A DNA stretch of 64,000 nucleotides from an uncultured Clostridia bacterium (GCA_947627005.1 CANQUJ010000003.1:1-64000); one strand, 5' to 3'. Shown: positions 16,206 to 25,942, numbered from the stretch's first letter. Numbers and translations are program-made. Notes: generated from the letters alone by a model not told the origin.

Positions 16206-17308
16206 AAAACACATTCGGGCAAAGCGTTGCCGTAACCCTTTTCGGAGAGAGCCACGGCCCGGCGGTCGGCGCGGTTATAGACGGCCTTGCGCCGGGGATA
16301 CCCGTCGACGAGGGGTTTATCGCGGAGCAGCTTAAAAAGCGCCGCCCCGCCGGAAAGATCTCTACCGCAAGGATAGAAGAAGACAAATTCGAGATCTTAA
16401 GCGGCGTATTCAACGGCAGAACCACCGGCACCCCGATAACGATAGTCATTCCGAACGAAAACGTCAAAAGCGGGGATTATTCGGATATCTCGCGCCTTGC
16501 CCGCCCCGGCCACGCCGACTATACCGCCAACCTTAAATACCACGGGTTCGAGGATTATCGCGGCGGCGGGCATTTCAGCGGAAGAATAACCGCGGCGCTG
16601 GTTGCTGTCGGCGCGATAGCGATCTCCGCCCTAAGGGCAAAAGGAATCAAGATAGGCACCCACATAAGCTCCTGCGCTGGGATAACCGACCGCGAATTTT
16701 CGGATCTCGATACAGAGATTGACCTTTTAAACAGCCTTGATTTCGCGGTATTAGACCCGGAGATAGCCGCCGCTATGACCGAAAAGATAGAGGCCGCGGC
16801 TTCGGAGGGGGACAGCGTCGGCGGAGTATTGGAGACCGCGGTTTTGGGCTTCCCGGCGGGGGTAGGCGAGCCCTTCTTCGACGGCGTTGAAAGCGTTCTC
16901 GCGCATGCGCTCTTCTCCGTTCCGGCGGTCAAGGGGGTTTCTTTCGGAAGCGGTTTCGCCCTTGCTGAGATGCGCGGAAGCACCGCCAACGACCAGTTCG
17001 AGGCTGTGGGGGACAAAATCATCACCAAAACCAACCGCGCGGGCGGAATAAACGGCGGCATAACCAACGGAATGCCCCTTTTGTTTAGGTGCGCGATAAA
17101 GCCCACCCCCTCGATATTCAAATCGCAGAACACCGTCGACTACATCAAGCGCGAAAACGCGGTCCTTCAACTTAAAGGAAGGCACGACCCCGCGATAATC
17201 CACCGCGCGAGGGTTGTTATAGACAGCGTTGCGGCCGTCGCCCTTTGCGACCTTTTGGCTCAGCGCCTCGGGACGGACGGAATTACCGAAGACCGGCGGG
17301 GGATTTAG
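16202..17308 (+). CDS. aroC: Chorismate synthase
   Basis: A 368-residue chorismate synthase, which makes chorismate from EPSP with reduced FMN. Signatures seen: GESHGPAVGAVIDGLAPGIPVD, RRPAGKISTARIEEDKFEILSGVFNGRTTGTPI, RPGHADYTANLKYHGFEDYRGGGHFSGR, and SGRTTGTPI-type FMN contacts. The C-terminal GRHDPAIIHRARVVIDSVAA is also typical. Overlaps the upstream gene as ATGA and is followed after one base by the AroE-AroK gene. Confidence 0.97.
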   Translation: MKNTFGQSVAVTLFGESHGPAVGAVIDGLAPGIPVDEGFIAEQLKKRRPAGKISTARIEEDKFEILSGVFNGRTTGTPITIVIPNENVKSGDYSDISRLARPGHADYTANLKYHGFEDYRGGGHFSGRITAALVAVGAIAISALRAKGIKIGTHISSCAGITDREFSDLDTEIDLLNSLDFAVLDPEIAAAMTEKIEAAASEGDSVGGVLETAVLGFPAGVGEPFFDGVESVLAHALFSVPAVKGVSFGSGFALAEMRGSTANDQFEAVGDKIITKTNRAGGINGGITNGMPLLFRCAIKPTPSIFKSQNTVDYIKRENAVLQLKGRHDPAIIHRARVVIDSVAAVALCDLLAQRLGTDGITEDRRGI

Positions 17309-17309
17309 A

Positions 17310-18548
17310 ATGGAATACGGCTGCATCGCAAAGAAGCTCGGGCACAGCTTTTCCGCGGAAATACACTCGCTCATCGGCGGATACGACTACCGCCTTCGCG
17401 AGGTCAAAGAGGAAGAGCTCGCGGAATTTATGCTCGCCCGCGATTTTAAAGGCATAAACGTAACGATCCCCTATAAAAAAGACGTCATTCCCTTTTTGGA
17501 GGGCTTAAACGACGTTGCGAAGCGAATAGGCGCGGTTAATACCGTAGTCAACCGAAACGGAAAGCTCTACGGCTATAATACCGACTATTTCGGAATGAAA
17601 GCTCTTATCGAAAGGGCGGGGATAGAGATTTCCGGCAGAACGGTCCTTGTTCTCGGGACGGGCGGGACCTCCGCCACGGCGAGGGCGGTGGCCGCAGACC
17701 TCGGAGCAAAAGAGGTCTTGGCCGTTTCGCGCAGACCGGCCGAGGGCGTTATAACCTACGAAGAAGCCTATAAAAGCTTCTCCACCGCCGAGGTGATCAT
17801 CAACACCACCCCGGTCGGAATGTTCCCCGAAAACTACGCCTCGCCGATAGACGTTTTCAAATTCACAAGGATCGAGGGCGTGGTCGACGCAGTCTTCAAC
17901 CCGCTTAGGACGGAGCTTGTTTTGAACGCGAAAAAGGCCGGCGCAAAGGCTGTCGGCGGGCTTTATATGCTGGTCGCGCAGGCGGTCTTCGCCTCCGAGA
18001 TTTTCAGAGACGTCGTTATCCCGAAGAGCGAGATTGAAAGAATCTACCGCGAGCTTTTGCTTCAAAAAGAAAATATCGCGCTGATCGGCATGCCCGCCTG
18101 CGGGAAATCTACCGCCGGAAGGCTTGCGGCCGGGCTTTTGGAACGCGAATTTATCGACGCAGACGACGAAATAGTCGCACGAGAGGGAAAGCAGATCTCG
18201 GATATCTTCGCCGAAAAGGGCGAGAGCGGTTTTCGCGATATCGAGACGGAGGTCATAAAAGACGTCTGCCGCCGCAGCGGGGTTGTTATCGCGACGGGCG
18301 GCGGGGCGGTATTGAGAGAAGAAAACGTCGCCGCGCTGAAGCAAAACTGTAAAGTGTTTTACATTGACAGGGACCTCGATTGGCTTACGCCGACTTCGGA
18401 CAGGCCGACCGCGAGCGACAAAGAGGCCATCAAAAAGCGCTACGAAGAGCGCCGCGATATCTACGAGTCGACCGCCGACGAGATCATCAAACCCGCCGAC
18501 GACGCGGCTTTAAACGCAAAAATGATAGTCGAGAGGTTTAAAAAATGA
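17310..18548 (+). CDS. aroE: Fused shikimate dehydrogenase / shikimate kinase
   Basis: A 412-residue bifunctional enzyme. Residues 1-250 are shikimate dehydrogenase: HSFSAEIHSLI for shikimate binding, the catalytic Lys in INVTIPYKKDV, NTDYFGM and the NADP loop LVLGTGGTSATARAV. From about 253 the protein is shikimate kinase: P-loop GMPACGKSTAG, DADDEI, FRDIETEVI, ATGGGAVLR and a LID-type DRPTASDKEAIKKRYEER. It joins steps 4 and 5 of the pathway (reduction and phosphorylation of shikimate). The ATG at 17310 lies one base after the aroC stop; in-frame codons upstream sit inside aroC. Overlaps aroQ by 4 nt. Confidence 0.95.
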   Translation: MEYGCIAKKLGHSFSAEIHSLIGGYDYRLREVKEEELAEFMLARDFKGINVTIPYKKDVIPFLEGLNDVAKRIGAVNTVVNRNGKLYGYNTDYFGMKALIERAGIEISGRTVLVLGTGGTSATARAVAADLGAKEVLAVSRRPAEGVITYEEAYKSFSTAEVIINTTPVGMFPENYASPIDVFKFTRIEGVVDAVFNPLRTELVLNAKKAGAKAVGGLYMLVAQAVFASEIFRDVVIPKSEIERIYRELLLQKENIALIGMPACGKSTAGRLAAGLLEREFIDADDEIVAREGKQISDIFAEKGESGFRDIETEVIKDVCRRSGVVIATGGGAVLREENVAALKQNCKVFYIDRDLDWLTPTSDRPTASDKEAIKKRYEERRDIYESTADEIIKPADDAALNAKMIVERFKK

Positions 18549-18982
18549 AGATTTTGGTTTTAAACGGCCCCAACCTCAATATGCTCGGCGTTCGCGAGCC
18601 GGATATCTACGGAAAAGAGACCTACGCTTCCCTCGTAGAAAAGATTGAAAGCTACTGTAAAGGCAAAGACATTGACGTCGAGTGCAAACAGTCCAACCAC
18701 GAGGGAACGCTCGTCGATTGGATACAAGAGGCATACGGCTCGGTCGACGGAATCGTCATAAACCCCGGGGCGTATACCCACACCAGCGTCGCGCTTTTGG
18801 ACGCGCTCAAAGCCGTCTCGATACCTGCGGTAGAGGTCCACATCTCCGAGGTTTCGAAGCGCGAGGATTTTCGTAAGATCAGCTACGTTAGAGCCGCCTG
18901 TATTGCGACAATAACCGGCCGCGGGACCGACGGATATCTTGACGCGATAGAGATTTTTTTGAAAAACGGAGATAAAAAATGA
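18545..18982 (+). CDS. aroQ: Type II 3-dehydroquinate dehydratase
   Basis: A 145-residue type II dehydroquinase converting dehydroquinate to dehydroshikimate. Visible: LNGPNLNMLGVREPDIYG with the catalytic Tyr, the flexible Arg, QSNHEGTLVDWIQEA, INPGAYTHTSVALLDAL and EVHISEVSKREDFRKISYV. Normal length for the dodecameric family. It overlaps both neighbours by 4 nt, so translation is probably coupled through the operon. Confidence 0.97.
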   Translation: MKILVLNGPNLNMLGVREPDIYGKETYASLVEKIESYCKGKDIDVECKQSNHEGTLVDWIQEAYGSVDGIVINPGAYTHTSVALLDALKAVSIPAVEVHISEVSKREDFRKISYVRAACIATITGRGTDGYLDAIEIFLKNGDKK

Positions 18983-20178
18983 CCGCAGTATTTAAGCCTT
19001 CCGCGCTAAGCGGGGCGGTTTCCGCTCCGCCATCTAAATCGGCCTCGCATAGGCTTCTTGTTTTGGCGGCGCTTTCGGGCGGAAGATGTAAAGTCAAAAA
19101 CCTTGCCTATTCCGAAGACGTTCTTGCGATGATAGACTGTCTGCGCGCGCTCGGCGCAAGGGTGGATTTAAACGGCAGCGAAGCGGAAGTCGACGGCGCG
19201 GGGTTTATGAAAGACCCAGAGAGCGAGCTTTATTGCCGCGAGAGCGGCAACACCCTGCGGTTTTTGATACCCCTTTGCCTTACCGCCGGAAAAAGGTTCT
19301 GCCTTCACGGCTCGACTCGGCTTATGGAGCGCCCGCAGTCGGTCTACGAATCGCTTTGCCGCGAGCGCGGGTTTGAATATTCCGGCGCCGGGCCGATAAC
19401 CGTCAAAGGCCGCCTTTGCGCGGGGCAATACGCCCTCGACGGCTCGGTCTCGAGCCAGTTTATAACCGGAATGATCTTCGCCCTGCTTTTCTGTGAGGGC
19501 GAGAGCAAGATAAAAATCCTTCCGCCGTTTGAAAGCCGCTCTTATGTAGAGCTCACCCTTTCGGCGATCAGAAGATTCGGGGGAGAGGTTGGATTCACCG
19601 ACCCGCTGACGATATTCGTAAAGGGGAAAAGCCTTACACCCTGCGACGTCGAAGTCGAAGGGGACTACTCCAACGCCGCGTTTTTAGAGGCTTTTAACCT
19701 CATCGGCGGCGATGTAAAGGCTTCCGGCTTGACGGAAGACTCCGCGCAGGGGGATAAAATCTACCGCGAACATTATAAAGCGCTCGCGGCCGGCTGCCCG
19801 ACTATCGACATCTCCGACTGCCCGGACCTCGGGCCGATACTGATGTCTCTCGGCGCGATGTTAAACGGCTGCGTATTGACCGGCACCCGCAGGCTTTCGA
19901 TGAAAGAGAGCGACAGGGGAGCGTCCATGAAGCTGGAGCTTAAAAAATTCGGGGTTGATATAGTCTGCGAAGAAAACAGGATAACCGTACCGAAAATTTC
20001 GCTTAGCCCGCCTATCGAGCCCCTTTGCGGTCACAACGACCACCGAATCGTTATGTCGCTTTCGGTGATGTGTTCAAAGTTCGGCGGAAAGATCGAGGGG
20101 GCGGAGGCCGTCTCTAAAACCTACCCCGCGTTTTTTGAAGATATAAAATCGCTCGGTGCGAAGGTCGAGCTCATATAA
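18979..20178 (+). CDS. aroA: 3-phosphoshikimate 1-carboxyvinyltransferase (EPSP synthase)
   Basis: A 399-residue EPSP synthase joining PEP and shikimate 3-phosphate. Visible are the N-terminal PPSKSASHRLLVLAALSGG, ESGNTLRFLIPLC (the LXXNSGTALR-type region), GSTRLMERP, DGSVSSQFITGMIFALLF, EGDYSNAAF and the late MKESDRG and HNDHRIVMSLSVM motifs with catalytic Asp/Glu and Arg. Slightly shorter than the usual 420-430 residues. TyrA follows after a 20-nt gap with its own AAAGGAAG site. Confidence 0.96.
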   Translation: MTAVFKPSALSGAVSAPPSKSASHRLLVLAALSGGRCKVKNLAYSEDVLAMIDCLRALGARVDLNGSEAEVDGAGFMKDPESELYCRESGNTLRFLIPLCLTAGKRFCLHGSTRLMERPQSVYESLCRERGFEYSGAGPITVKGRLCAGQYALDGSVSSQFITGMIFALLFCEGESKIKILPPFESRSYVELTLSAIRRFGGEVGFTDPLTIFVKGKSLTPCDVEVEGDYSNAAFLEAFNLIGGDVKASGLTEDSAQGDKIYREHYKALAAGCPTIDISDCPDLGPILMSLGAMLNGCVLTGTRRLSMKESDRGASMKLELKKFGVDIVCEENRITVPKISLSPPIEPLCGHNDHRIVMSLSVMCSKFGGKIEGAEAVSKTYPAFFEDIKSLGAKVELI

Positions 20179-20198
20179 AAAAGTAAAGGAAGCATAAA

Positions 20199-21053
20199 AT
20201 GATAATCGACGTTAAAAAGAACATTTTGATAGTCGGCCTCGGGCTTATCGGCGGAAGCTACGCCGAGGCGCTTAAGCGCTACGGATTCAGGGTCACGGCG
20301 ATAACCCGCTCGCAGAAGACTATCGACTACGCGCTCGAAAAGGGTCTTATCGACGAGGGCGCGGCGCATATCGAGCCGAGGCTTGTTTCGGAGGCTGATA
20401 TCGTTGTCTTCGCGCTCTACCCCCATGTTTTCATCGACTGGATAGAAAATAATCAACACCTTTTTAAAAGCGGCGCGCTTTTGACCGACGTCACCGGCGT
20501 CAAAGGCTCGGTGGTGTATAAGATACAGGATATGCTTCGACCCGACTGCGAGTTTATCGCCGCCCACCCGATGGCGGGGCGGGAGGTATACGGGGTCGAG
20601 AACGCCACCGCGAAGATCTTTCACGGCGCGAACTATATCGTCACCCCGACCGCGAAGAACACCCCCGAGGCGATCGAGACCTGCCGCGAGCTCGGGCTTT
20701 TGCTCGGATTCTCTCAGGTGGCAGAGCTCAGCCCCGAGGAGCACGACGAGATGATCGGCTTTGTTTCGCAGCTGACCCACTGCATCGCCGTCACCCTTAT
20801 GACCTGCAACGACGCCGAGAATATAGAGAAATTTACCGGCGACTCCTTCCGCGACCTTACGAGAATCGCGCGAATCAACGACCTTATGTGGTCGGAGCTT
20901 TTTATGGCCAACAAAAAGGCGCTTTTAGACCAGATGGATCTCTTCTCGGCCCAATTTAAAAAGCTTCGCGATATGATCGAAAGCGGCGACGTAGACGGCA
21001 TGCGCGAGATGATGAGATATTCCAGCGAGCGCCGAGCTAAGTTTGACAAATAA
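20199..21053 (+). CDS. tyrA: Prephenate dehydrogenase
   Basis: A 284-residue TyrA that oxidises prephenate to 4-hydroxyphenylpyruvate, the committed tyrosine step. The N-terminal Rossmann motif LIVGLGLIGGSYAEALKR, DVTGVKGSV, the His of AAHPMAGREVYGVENA, and SQLTHCIAVTLM of the C-terminal helical domain are visible. There is no C-terminal ACT domain, so allosteric tyrosine sensing through ACT is not expected. Its place in the operon fits the Tyr-rich leader peptide. It has a clean AAAGGAAG ribosome site. Confidence 0.95.
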   Translation: MIIDVKKNILIVGLGLIGGSYAEALKRYGFRVTAITRSQKTIDYALEKGLIDEGAAHIEPRLVSEADIVVFALYPHVFIDWIENNQHLFKSGALLTDVTGVKGSVVYKIQDMLRPDCEFIAAHPMAGREVYGVENATAKIFHGANYIVTPTAKNTPEAIETCRELGLLLGFSQVAELSPEEHDEMIGFVSQLTHCIAVTLMTCNDAENIEKFTGDSFRDLTRIARINDLMWSELFMANKKALLDQMDLFSAQFKKLRDMIESGDVDGMREMMRYSSERRAKFDK

Positions 21054-21089
21054 TTTCCGAGTTTTATATACGAAAGGTTGGTATGTTTT

Positions 21090-22118
21090 ATGAATATGGT
21101 ATTCGAGCGCAAGCTTCCGATCCCGCAGGAGGTAAAAAAGATGTTTCCTCTTTCGGACGACCTTGCGAAGACCGTTAAACAGCGCGCCGACGAGCTTGCC
21201 GACATTTTCACCGGCAGGTCGGATAAATTTATCCTTATAATCGGCCCCTGCTCGGCGGACAATGCCGACAGCGTTTTAGATTACATTTCGAGATTGAGAG
21301 AGGTTCAGGAAAAAGTCAAAGACAAGATTTTTATCATTCCGCGAATCTACACCGGCAAGCCGAGAACCACCGGGGACGGCTATAAGGGCCTTTTGCACCA
21401 GCCCGATCCGAACGAAAAGCCGGATATGTTTAAGGGCATCGTCGCGATAAGAAACCTTCATATGCGCGCGTTGAGCGAATCCGGCTTCTCTTGCGCCGAC
21501 GAAATGCTATACCCCGAAAATCACCGCTATCTAAGCGATATAATCGGCTACGTCGCGGTCGGCGCGCGCTCGGTCGAAGATCAGCACCACCGCTTGACCG
21601 CCTCGGGGCTTAATATCCCGGTCGGAATGAAAAACCCGATGAGCGGCGACTTTTCGGTTATGATGAACTCTATTTTGGCGGCGCAGCACCCCCACACCTT
21701 TATTTACAGAGGGTGGGAGGTTCAGTCGACCGGCAACCCGCTCGCCCACGCGATTTTGCGCGGATACGTCAACAAGCACGGCCAGAATATGCCGAACTAC
21801 CACTATGAAGACCTTTTGCACGTCTGCGAATTATACGCCAAGGCGAACCTTAAAAACCCCGCCGTTATCATCGACACCAACCACTCCAACTCGGGCAAAG
21901 ACCCCTTCCAGCAGCCCCGAATCTGCAAAGAGGTTTTATACAGCTGCCGTCACTCCGAAGACATCAAAAAGCTCGTAAAGGGCTTTATGATCGAGAGCTA
22001 CATAGAAGACGGCTCGCAAAAGATAGGCGAGTGCGTATACGGAAAGTCGATAACCGACCCCTGCCTCGGGTGGGAAAAGAGCGAACGCCTTATCTACGAC
22101 ATCGCCGAGTTGGTATAG
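21090..22118 (+). CDS. aroF: DAHP synthase, class I (AroG-like)
   Basis: A 342-residue 3-deoxy-7-phosphoheptulonate synthase, the entry step from PEP and erythrose 4-phosphate. Characteristic blocks: FILIIGPCSADN, IPRIYTGKPRTTGDGYKGLLHQPDPNE, ARSVEDQHHRLTASGL, IYRGWEVQSTGNP, VIIDTNHSNSGKDPFQQP and the metal His/Glu/Asp set. This is the AroG/F/H-type class I-alpha enzyme, less common in Firmicutes than the KDO8PS-like type with a fused mutase. I chose ATG 21090, 12 bases after GAAAGG; a TTG at 21078 would overlap the ribosome site. It closes the aromatic operon although it codes its first step. Confidence 0.95.
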   Translation: MNMVFERKLPIPQEVKKMFPLSDDLAKTVKQRADELADIFTGRSDKFILIIGPCSADNADSVLDYISRLREVQEKVKDKIFIIPRIYTGKPRTTGDGYKGLLHQPDPNEKPDMFKGIVAIRNLHMRALSESGFSCADEMLYPENHRYLSDIIGYVAVGARSVEDQHHRLTASGLNIPVGMKNPMSGDFSVMMNSILAAQHPHTFIYRGWEVQSTGNPLAHAILRGYVNKHGQNMPNYHYEDLLHVCELYAKANLKNPAVIIDTNHSNSGKDPFQQPRICKEVLYSCRHSEDIKKLVKGFMIESYIEDGSQKIGECVYGKSITDPCLGWEKSERLIYDIAELV

Positions 22119-22204
22119 CGGTGTGAAATCTGCCCAATAAGTTTCGCTTTCGGGCGCTATTGTCTAAGCATATCCACAAAAATGAATAAAACTTTTAAAA
22201 TCGC

Positions 22205-22261
22205 TTGACAAAACCGAATATTTATTGCATAATATGCAAACAGAAAGCTAAATTTTGCATA
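22205..22261 (+). promoter_or_regulatory. argG promoter with ATGCAA/TTGCAT operator-like repeats
   Basis: TTGACA (22205-22210), 17 bases, CATAAT (22228-22233). The -10 is embedded in a perfect inverted repeat TTGCAT-AAT-ATGCAA (22225-22239), and another TTGCAT lies at 22255-22260 just before the ribosome site. The half site resembles the ATGCAA end of Firmicute ARG boxes bound by ArgR/AhrC, so arginine repression is a reasonable guess. Confidence 0.6.
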
Positions 22262-22274
22262 CAGGAGGATAATT

Positions 22275-23504
22275 ATGAATAAAGATTGCATAAAAAAGGT
22301 AGTTCTTGCATATTCCGGCGGGCTCGACACTTCGATAATAATCCCGTGGCTTAAAGAAAACTACAATAACTGCGAGGTCATCGCCGTTTCGGGCAACGTC
22401 GGGCAGGCCGACGAGCTCGAGGGACTCGAAGAAAAAGCCCTTAAAACCGGCGCTTCAAAGCTATATGTCCTCGATCTCACCGACGAATATGTCGACGAAT
22501 ACATTATCCCGACCATGAAGGCCGGCGCGGTATATGAAGACTATCTTTTGGGGACTTCTCACGCCCGCCCCTGCATCGCCAAAGGGCTTGTAGAGATTGC
22601 CAAGAAAGAGCACGCAGACGCTATCGTTCACGGCTGCACCGGCAAGGGCAACGACCAAGTCCGCTTCGAGCTCGCGATAAAACACTTCGCCCCGGATATG
22701 CCCATTATCGCCCCCTGGCGCGAGTGGAGCCTTAAATCCCGCGACGAAGAGATCGACTACGCCGAGGCGCACAATATCCCTCTTAAGATAAACCGCGAGA
22801 CCAATTACTCGAAGGACAAAAACCTTTGGCACCTCTCTCACGAGGGCCTCGACCTTGAAGACACCGGCAACGAGCCGATGTATGAAAAGAAGGGCTTCCT
22901 TGAGATGGGCGTAAGCCCGATCCAAGCGCCGGACAAGCCGGAGTATGTCGAGCTCGAATTCGACAAGGGCGTTCCGGTGGCATTGAACGGCGAGAAGATG
23001 AGCGCCAAAAACATCATCTTAGAGCTCAATAAAATCGGCGGCCGCAACGGAATCGGCATTATCGACATAGTCGAAAACCGCCTTGTCGGAATGAAGTGCC
23101 GCGGCGTATACGAAACCCCCGGCGGAACGGTCCTTTATAAAGCGCACAGCGTTTTAGAGTCTATATGCCTCGACAAGATGACCCTTCACGAAAAACAGCG
23201 CCTTTCGATAACTTTTGCCGAGCTCGTATATAACGGCCAGTGGTTCACGCCGCTGCGCGAGGCGCTCTCCGCTTTCGTTGACAAGACCCAGGAGCGGGTC
23301 ACCGGCAAGGTTCGCTTAAAGCTTTATAAGGGCAATATGATCAACGCCGGCGTATGGAGCGATTACAGCCTATACAGCGAAGAGATCGCGACCTTCGGCG
23401 AATCGGACTACGACCAGAAGGATTCGGCCGGATTCATCAACCTCTACGGCCTGCCGATAAAGGTTCAGGCTTTGGTCGACGCCAAGCTTAAAGACAAGAA
23501 ATGA
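22275..23504 (+). CDS. argG: Argininosuccinate synthase
   Basis: A 409-residue ArgG that condenses citrulline and aspartate with ATP. The PP-loop [19 protein letters not shown] is at the N-terminus, with [34 protein letters not shown] and [12 protein letters not shown] further on. Family length. An AGGAGG lies directly before the ATG. First gene of an arg unit of three genes, with its own promoter; the spacing to argH is 21 nt. Confidence 0.97.
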   Translation: MNKDCIKKVVLAYSGGLDTSIIIPWLKENYNNCEVIAVSGNVGQADELEGLEEKALKTGASKLYVLDLTDEYVDEYIIPTMKAGAVYEDYLLGTSHARPCIAKGLVEIAKKEHADAIVHGCTGKGNDQVRFELAIKHFAPDMPIIAPWREWSLKSRDEEIDYAEAHNIPLKINRETNYSKDKNLWHLSHEGLDLEDTGNEPMYEKKGFLEMGVSPIQAPDKPEYVELEFDKGVPVALNGEKMSAKNIILELNKIGGRNGIGIIDIVENRLVGMKCRGVYETPGGTVLYKAHSVLESICLDKMTLHEKQRLSITFAELVYNGQWFTPLREALSAFVDKTQERVTGKVRLKLYKGNMINAGVWSDYSLYSEEIATFGESDYDQKDSAGFINLYGLPIKVQALVDAKLKDKK

Positions 23505-23525
23505 TGTTTTAAAGGGGGAATTGAA

Positions 23526-24905
23526 ATGGCAAAGATGTGGCAGGGGGTCACCGACGGCGTAACCTCAAAGATAGCCGACGATTTCAATTCCTCGATCTCG
23601 TTCGACTCGAGAATGTATCGCGAGGATATCGCCGGGTCGATCGCCCACGCGAAGATGCTCGCGAAGCAGGGGATTATCGCCGAAGACGAAAAGAACGCCA
23701 TCATCGCCGGGCTCTTCGGGATTTTGGAAGACCTCGAATCGGGCGCGCTTAAAATCGACCCCTCCGCCGAGGATATCCATATGTTCGTCGAGCAGGTTCT
23801 GACCGACCGAATCGGCGAGGCCGGAAAGCGGCTTCACACCGCGCGCTCGCGAAACGACCAGGTCGCGCTGGACTTAAGAATGTATCTTCGCCGCGAGGCG
23901 GGCGAGATTATCGAGCTTTTAAAGGCCGCCGCAAAGGCGGTATGCGCCAAGGCCGAGGAATACAAAACCGCGGTAATGCCCGGGTATACCCACCTTCAGC
24001 GGGCCCAGCCGATTTTGCTCTCTCACCAGCTTTTGGCCTATTGCATGATGTTTCTGCGGGATATCGACCGAATCGAAGACTGCCGCGAAAGAATGAACGT
24101 CTGCCCGATAGGCTCTTGCGCCCTCGCGGGGACAACTTACGAGACCGACCGCCGCTTCGAGGCCGAGCTTTTGGACTTTTCGGACATCTGCCGTAATTCG
24201 ATCGACGGCGTTTCTGACCGCGACTTCGCGCTCGAGCTTATGAGCGACCTCGCTATTTTGCAGACCCACCTTTCCCGCTTCTGCGAAGAGCTTATTCTGT
24301 GGTCGAGTTGGGAGTTCGGCTTTGTCGAGCTTTCGGACAACTTCACCACCGGCTCGTCGATAATGCCCCAAAAGAAAAACCCGGATATGGCCGAGCTTAT
24401 TCGCGGGAAGACCGGGCGGGTCTACGGCGATTTGATGTCGCTGCTGACCGCGCTGAAGGGCCTTCCGCTCGCCTATAATAAAGATATGCAGGAGGACAAA
24501 GAGCCCGTTTTCGATTCGGTGGACACCGCTAAGGCCTGCCTCGGGGTGTTTATCCCGATGATTTCCGAGATGAAAGCCAAGCCGGAGAATATGTTAAAGG
24601 CCGCGCAGACCGGCTTTATCAACGCGACCGACCTTGCCGACTATCTCGTAAGAAAGGGGCTTCCGTTCCGATCGGCATATAAGATCGCCGGGCAGACTGT
24701 CGCGAAATGCCGCGAAAAAGGCTGTATTTTAGAGACTTTGCCCCTTGAAGACTATAAGTTCCTCTGCGAGCTTTTCGAGGGCGATCTGTATCAAGAAATC
24801 GACCTTAAGGCATGCGTAGAAAAGCGGATCTCGGAGGGCGGGACCTCTTTGAAATCGGTCGAAGAACAGATAGAATACGTTAAAAAACAACTTTCCGAAC
24901 CGTAA
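23526..24905 (+). CDS. argH: Argininosuccinate lyase
   Basis: A 459-residue ArgH of the fumarase/aspartase superfamily, releasing fumarate from argininosuccinate to give arginine. It starts MWQGVTDGVTSKIADDFNSSISFDSRM, has THTARSRNDQVALDLRMYLRRE-type substrate contacts, the catalytic His in MPGYTHLQRAQPILLSHQLLAY and the flexible signature loop GSSIMPQKKNPDMAELIRGK. AGGGGGAATTG serves as its ribosome site. It pairs with argG and lies 12 nt before argF. Confidence 0.97.
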   Translation: MAKMWQGVTDGVTSKIADDFNSSISFDSRMYREDIAGSIAHAKMLAKQGIIAEDEKNAIIAGLFGILEDLESGALKIDPSAEDIHMFVEQVLTDRIGEAGKRLHTARSRNDQVALDLRMYLRREAGEIIELLKAAAKAVCAKAEEYKTAVMPGYTHLQRAQPILLSHQLLAYCMMFLRDIDRIEDCRERMNVCPIGSCALAGTTYETDRRFEAELLDFSDICRNSIDGVSDRDFALELMSDLAILQTHLSRFCEELILWSSWEFGFVELSDNFTTGSSIMPQKKNPDMAELIRGKTGRVYGDLMSLLTALKGLPLAYNKDMQEDKEPVFDSVDTAKACLGVFIPMISEMKAKPENMLKAAQTGFINATDLADYLVRKGLPFRSAYKIAGQTVAKCREKGCILETLPLEDYKFLCELFEGDLYQEIDLKACVEKRISEGGTSLKSVEEQIEYVKKQLSEP

Positions 24906-24917
24906 GGAGAAAATTTT

Positions 24918-25907
24918 ATGATCTCACTCAAAGGCAGAAGCTTTTTAAGACTTTTAGACTTTACCCCCGAAGAGATAGAGGGGCTTTTAAACGCCGCAGC
25001 AGAGCTTAAATCCCTCAAAAAAGCGGGGATCCCCCACAGATATCTTGAGGGCAAGAACGTCGCGCTCATCTTTGAAAAAACCTCTACCAGAACCCGCTGT
25101 TCGTTCGAGGTCGCGGCCGCCGACCTCGGCATGCACGCCGTTTACCTCGACCCTAAATCTTCGCAGGTCGGAAAGAAGGAGTCTATTCCCGACACCGCGC
25201 GCGTTTTGGGCAGAATGTTCGACGGCATCGAATACCGCGGCTACGGGCAGGAGCTTGCCGAAAGCCTTGCGCATTATTCCGGCGTTCCGGTGTGGAACGG
25301 CCTTACCAACGAATTTCACCCGACACAGATACTCGCAGACTTTTTGACTATCCGCGAGCACCTCGGGCATTTAAAGGGCGTTAAGCTCGTATACGCCGGC
25401 GACGCGAGATATAATATGGGCAACTCGCTGATGGTCGGCTGCGCGAAAATGGGAATGAACTTCGTGGCGTGTTCCCCGAAGGGCTATTTCCCCGACGGCG
25501 AGCTTGTCGCCGAATGTCGCGAGGTTGCAAAGACTACCGGCGCGACCCTTGAATTTATCGAAGACATTCAGACCGCAGTCAGCGGCGCCGACGTTATTTA
25601 TACCGACGTTTGGGTCTCGATGGGCGAGCCGGACGAGGTTTGGGCGGAGAGAATCAAAGACCTCATGCCCTATCAAGTCAACTCTAAGATGATGTCGATG
25701 ACCGGCAAGAAGACCTTGTTTATGCACTGCCTGCCCGCTTTCCACGATTTAAAGACCGAGATCGGAAGAGAGATGTATGAAAAATTCGGCTGCGATTGCC
25801 TCGAAGTCACCGACGAAGTGTTTGAATCCGAGGCGTCTGTCGTTTTCGACGAAGCCGAAAATCGTCTTCACACGATAAAGGCCGTTATGGCGACGACCCT
25901 TATTTAG
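24918..25907 (+). CDS. argF: Ornithine carbamoyltransferase
   Basis: A 329-residue OTCase making citrulline from ornithine and carbamoyl phosphate. It has the carbamoyl-phosphate motif [15 protein letters not shown], the HPTQ loop as [12 protein letters not shown], the ornithine-loop DVWVSMGE and the [12 protein letters not shown] catalytic Cys. The gene closes the arg unit and is followed by an intrinsic terminator. The next unit (carAB) supplies its carbamoyl phosphate, although through a separate promoter. Confidence 0.96.
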   Translation: MISLKGRSFLRLLDFTPEEIEGLLNAAAELKSLKKAGIPHRYLEGKNVALIFEKTSTRTRCSFEVAAADLGMHAVYLDPKSSQVGKKESIPDTARVLGRMFDGIEYRGYGQELAESLAHYSGVPVWNGLTNEFHPTQILADFLTIREHLGHLKGVKLVYAGDARYNMGNSLMVGCAKMGMNFVACSPKGYFPDGELVAECREVAKTTGATLEFIEDIQTAVSGADVIYTDVWVSMGEPDEVWAERIKDLMPYQVNSKMMSMTGKKTLFMHCLPAFHDLKTEIGREMYEKFGCDCLEVTDEVFESEASVVFDEAENRLHTIKAVMATTLI

Positions 25908-25914
25908 ATTTTTA

Positions 25915-25942
25915 CATCACCCGGCAAGGGTGATGTTTTTTT
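25915..25942 (+). terminator. Terminator of argGHF
   Basis: CATCACCC (25915-25922), loop GGCAA, GGGTGATG (25928-25935), then seven T. A strong intrinsic terminator eight bases after the argF stop. Confidence 0.92.
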
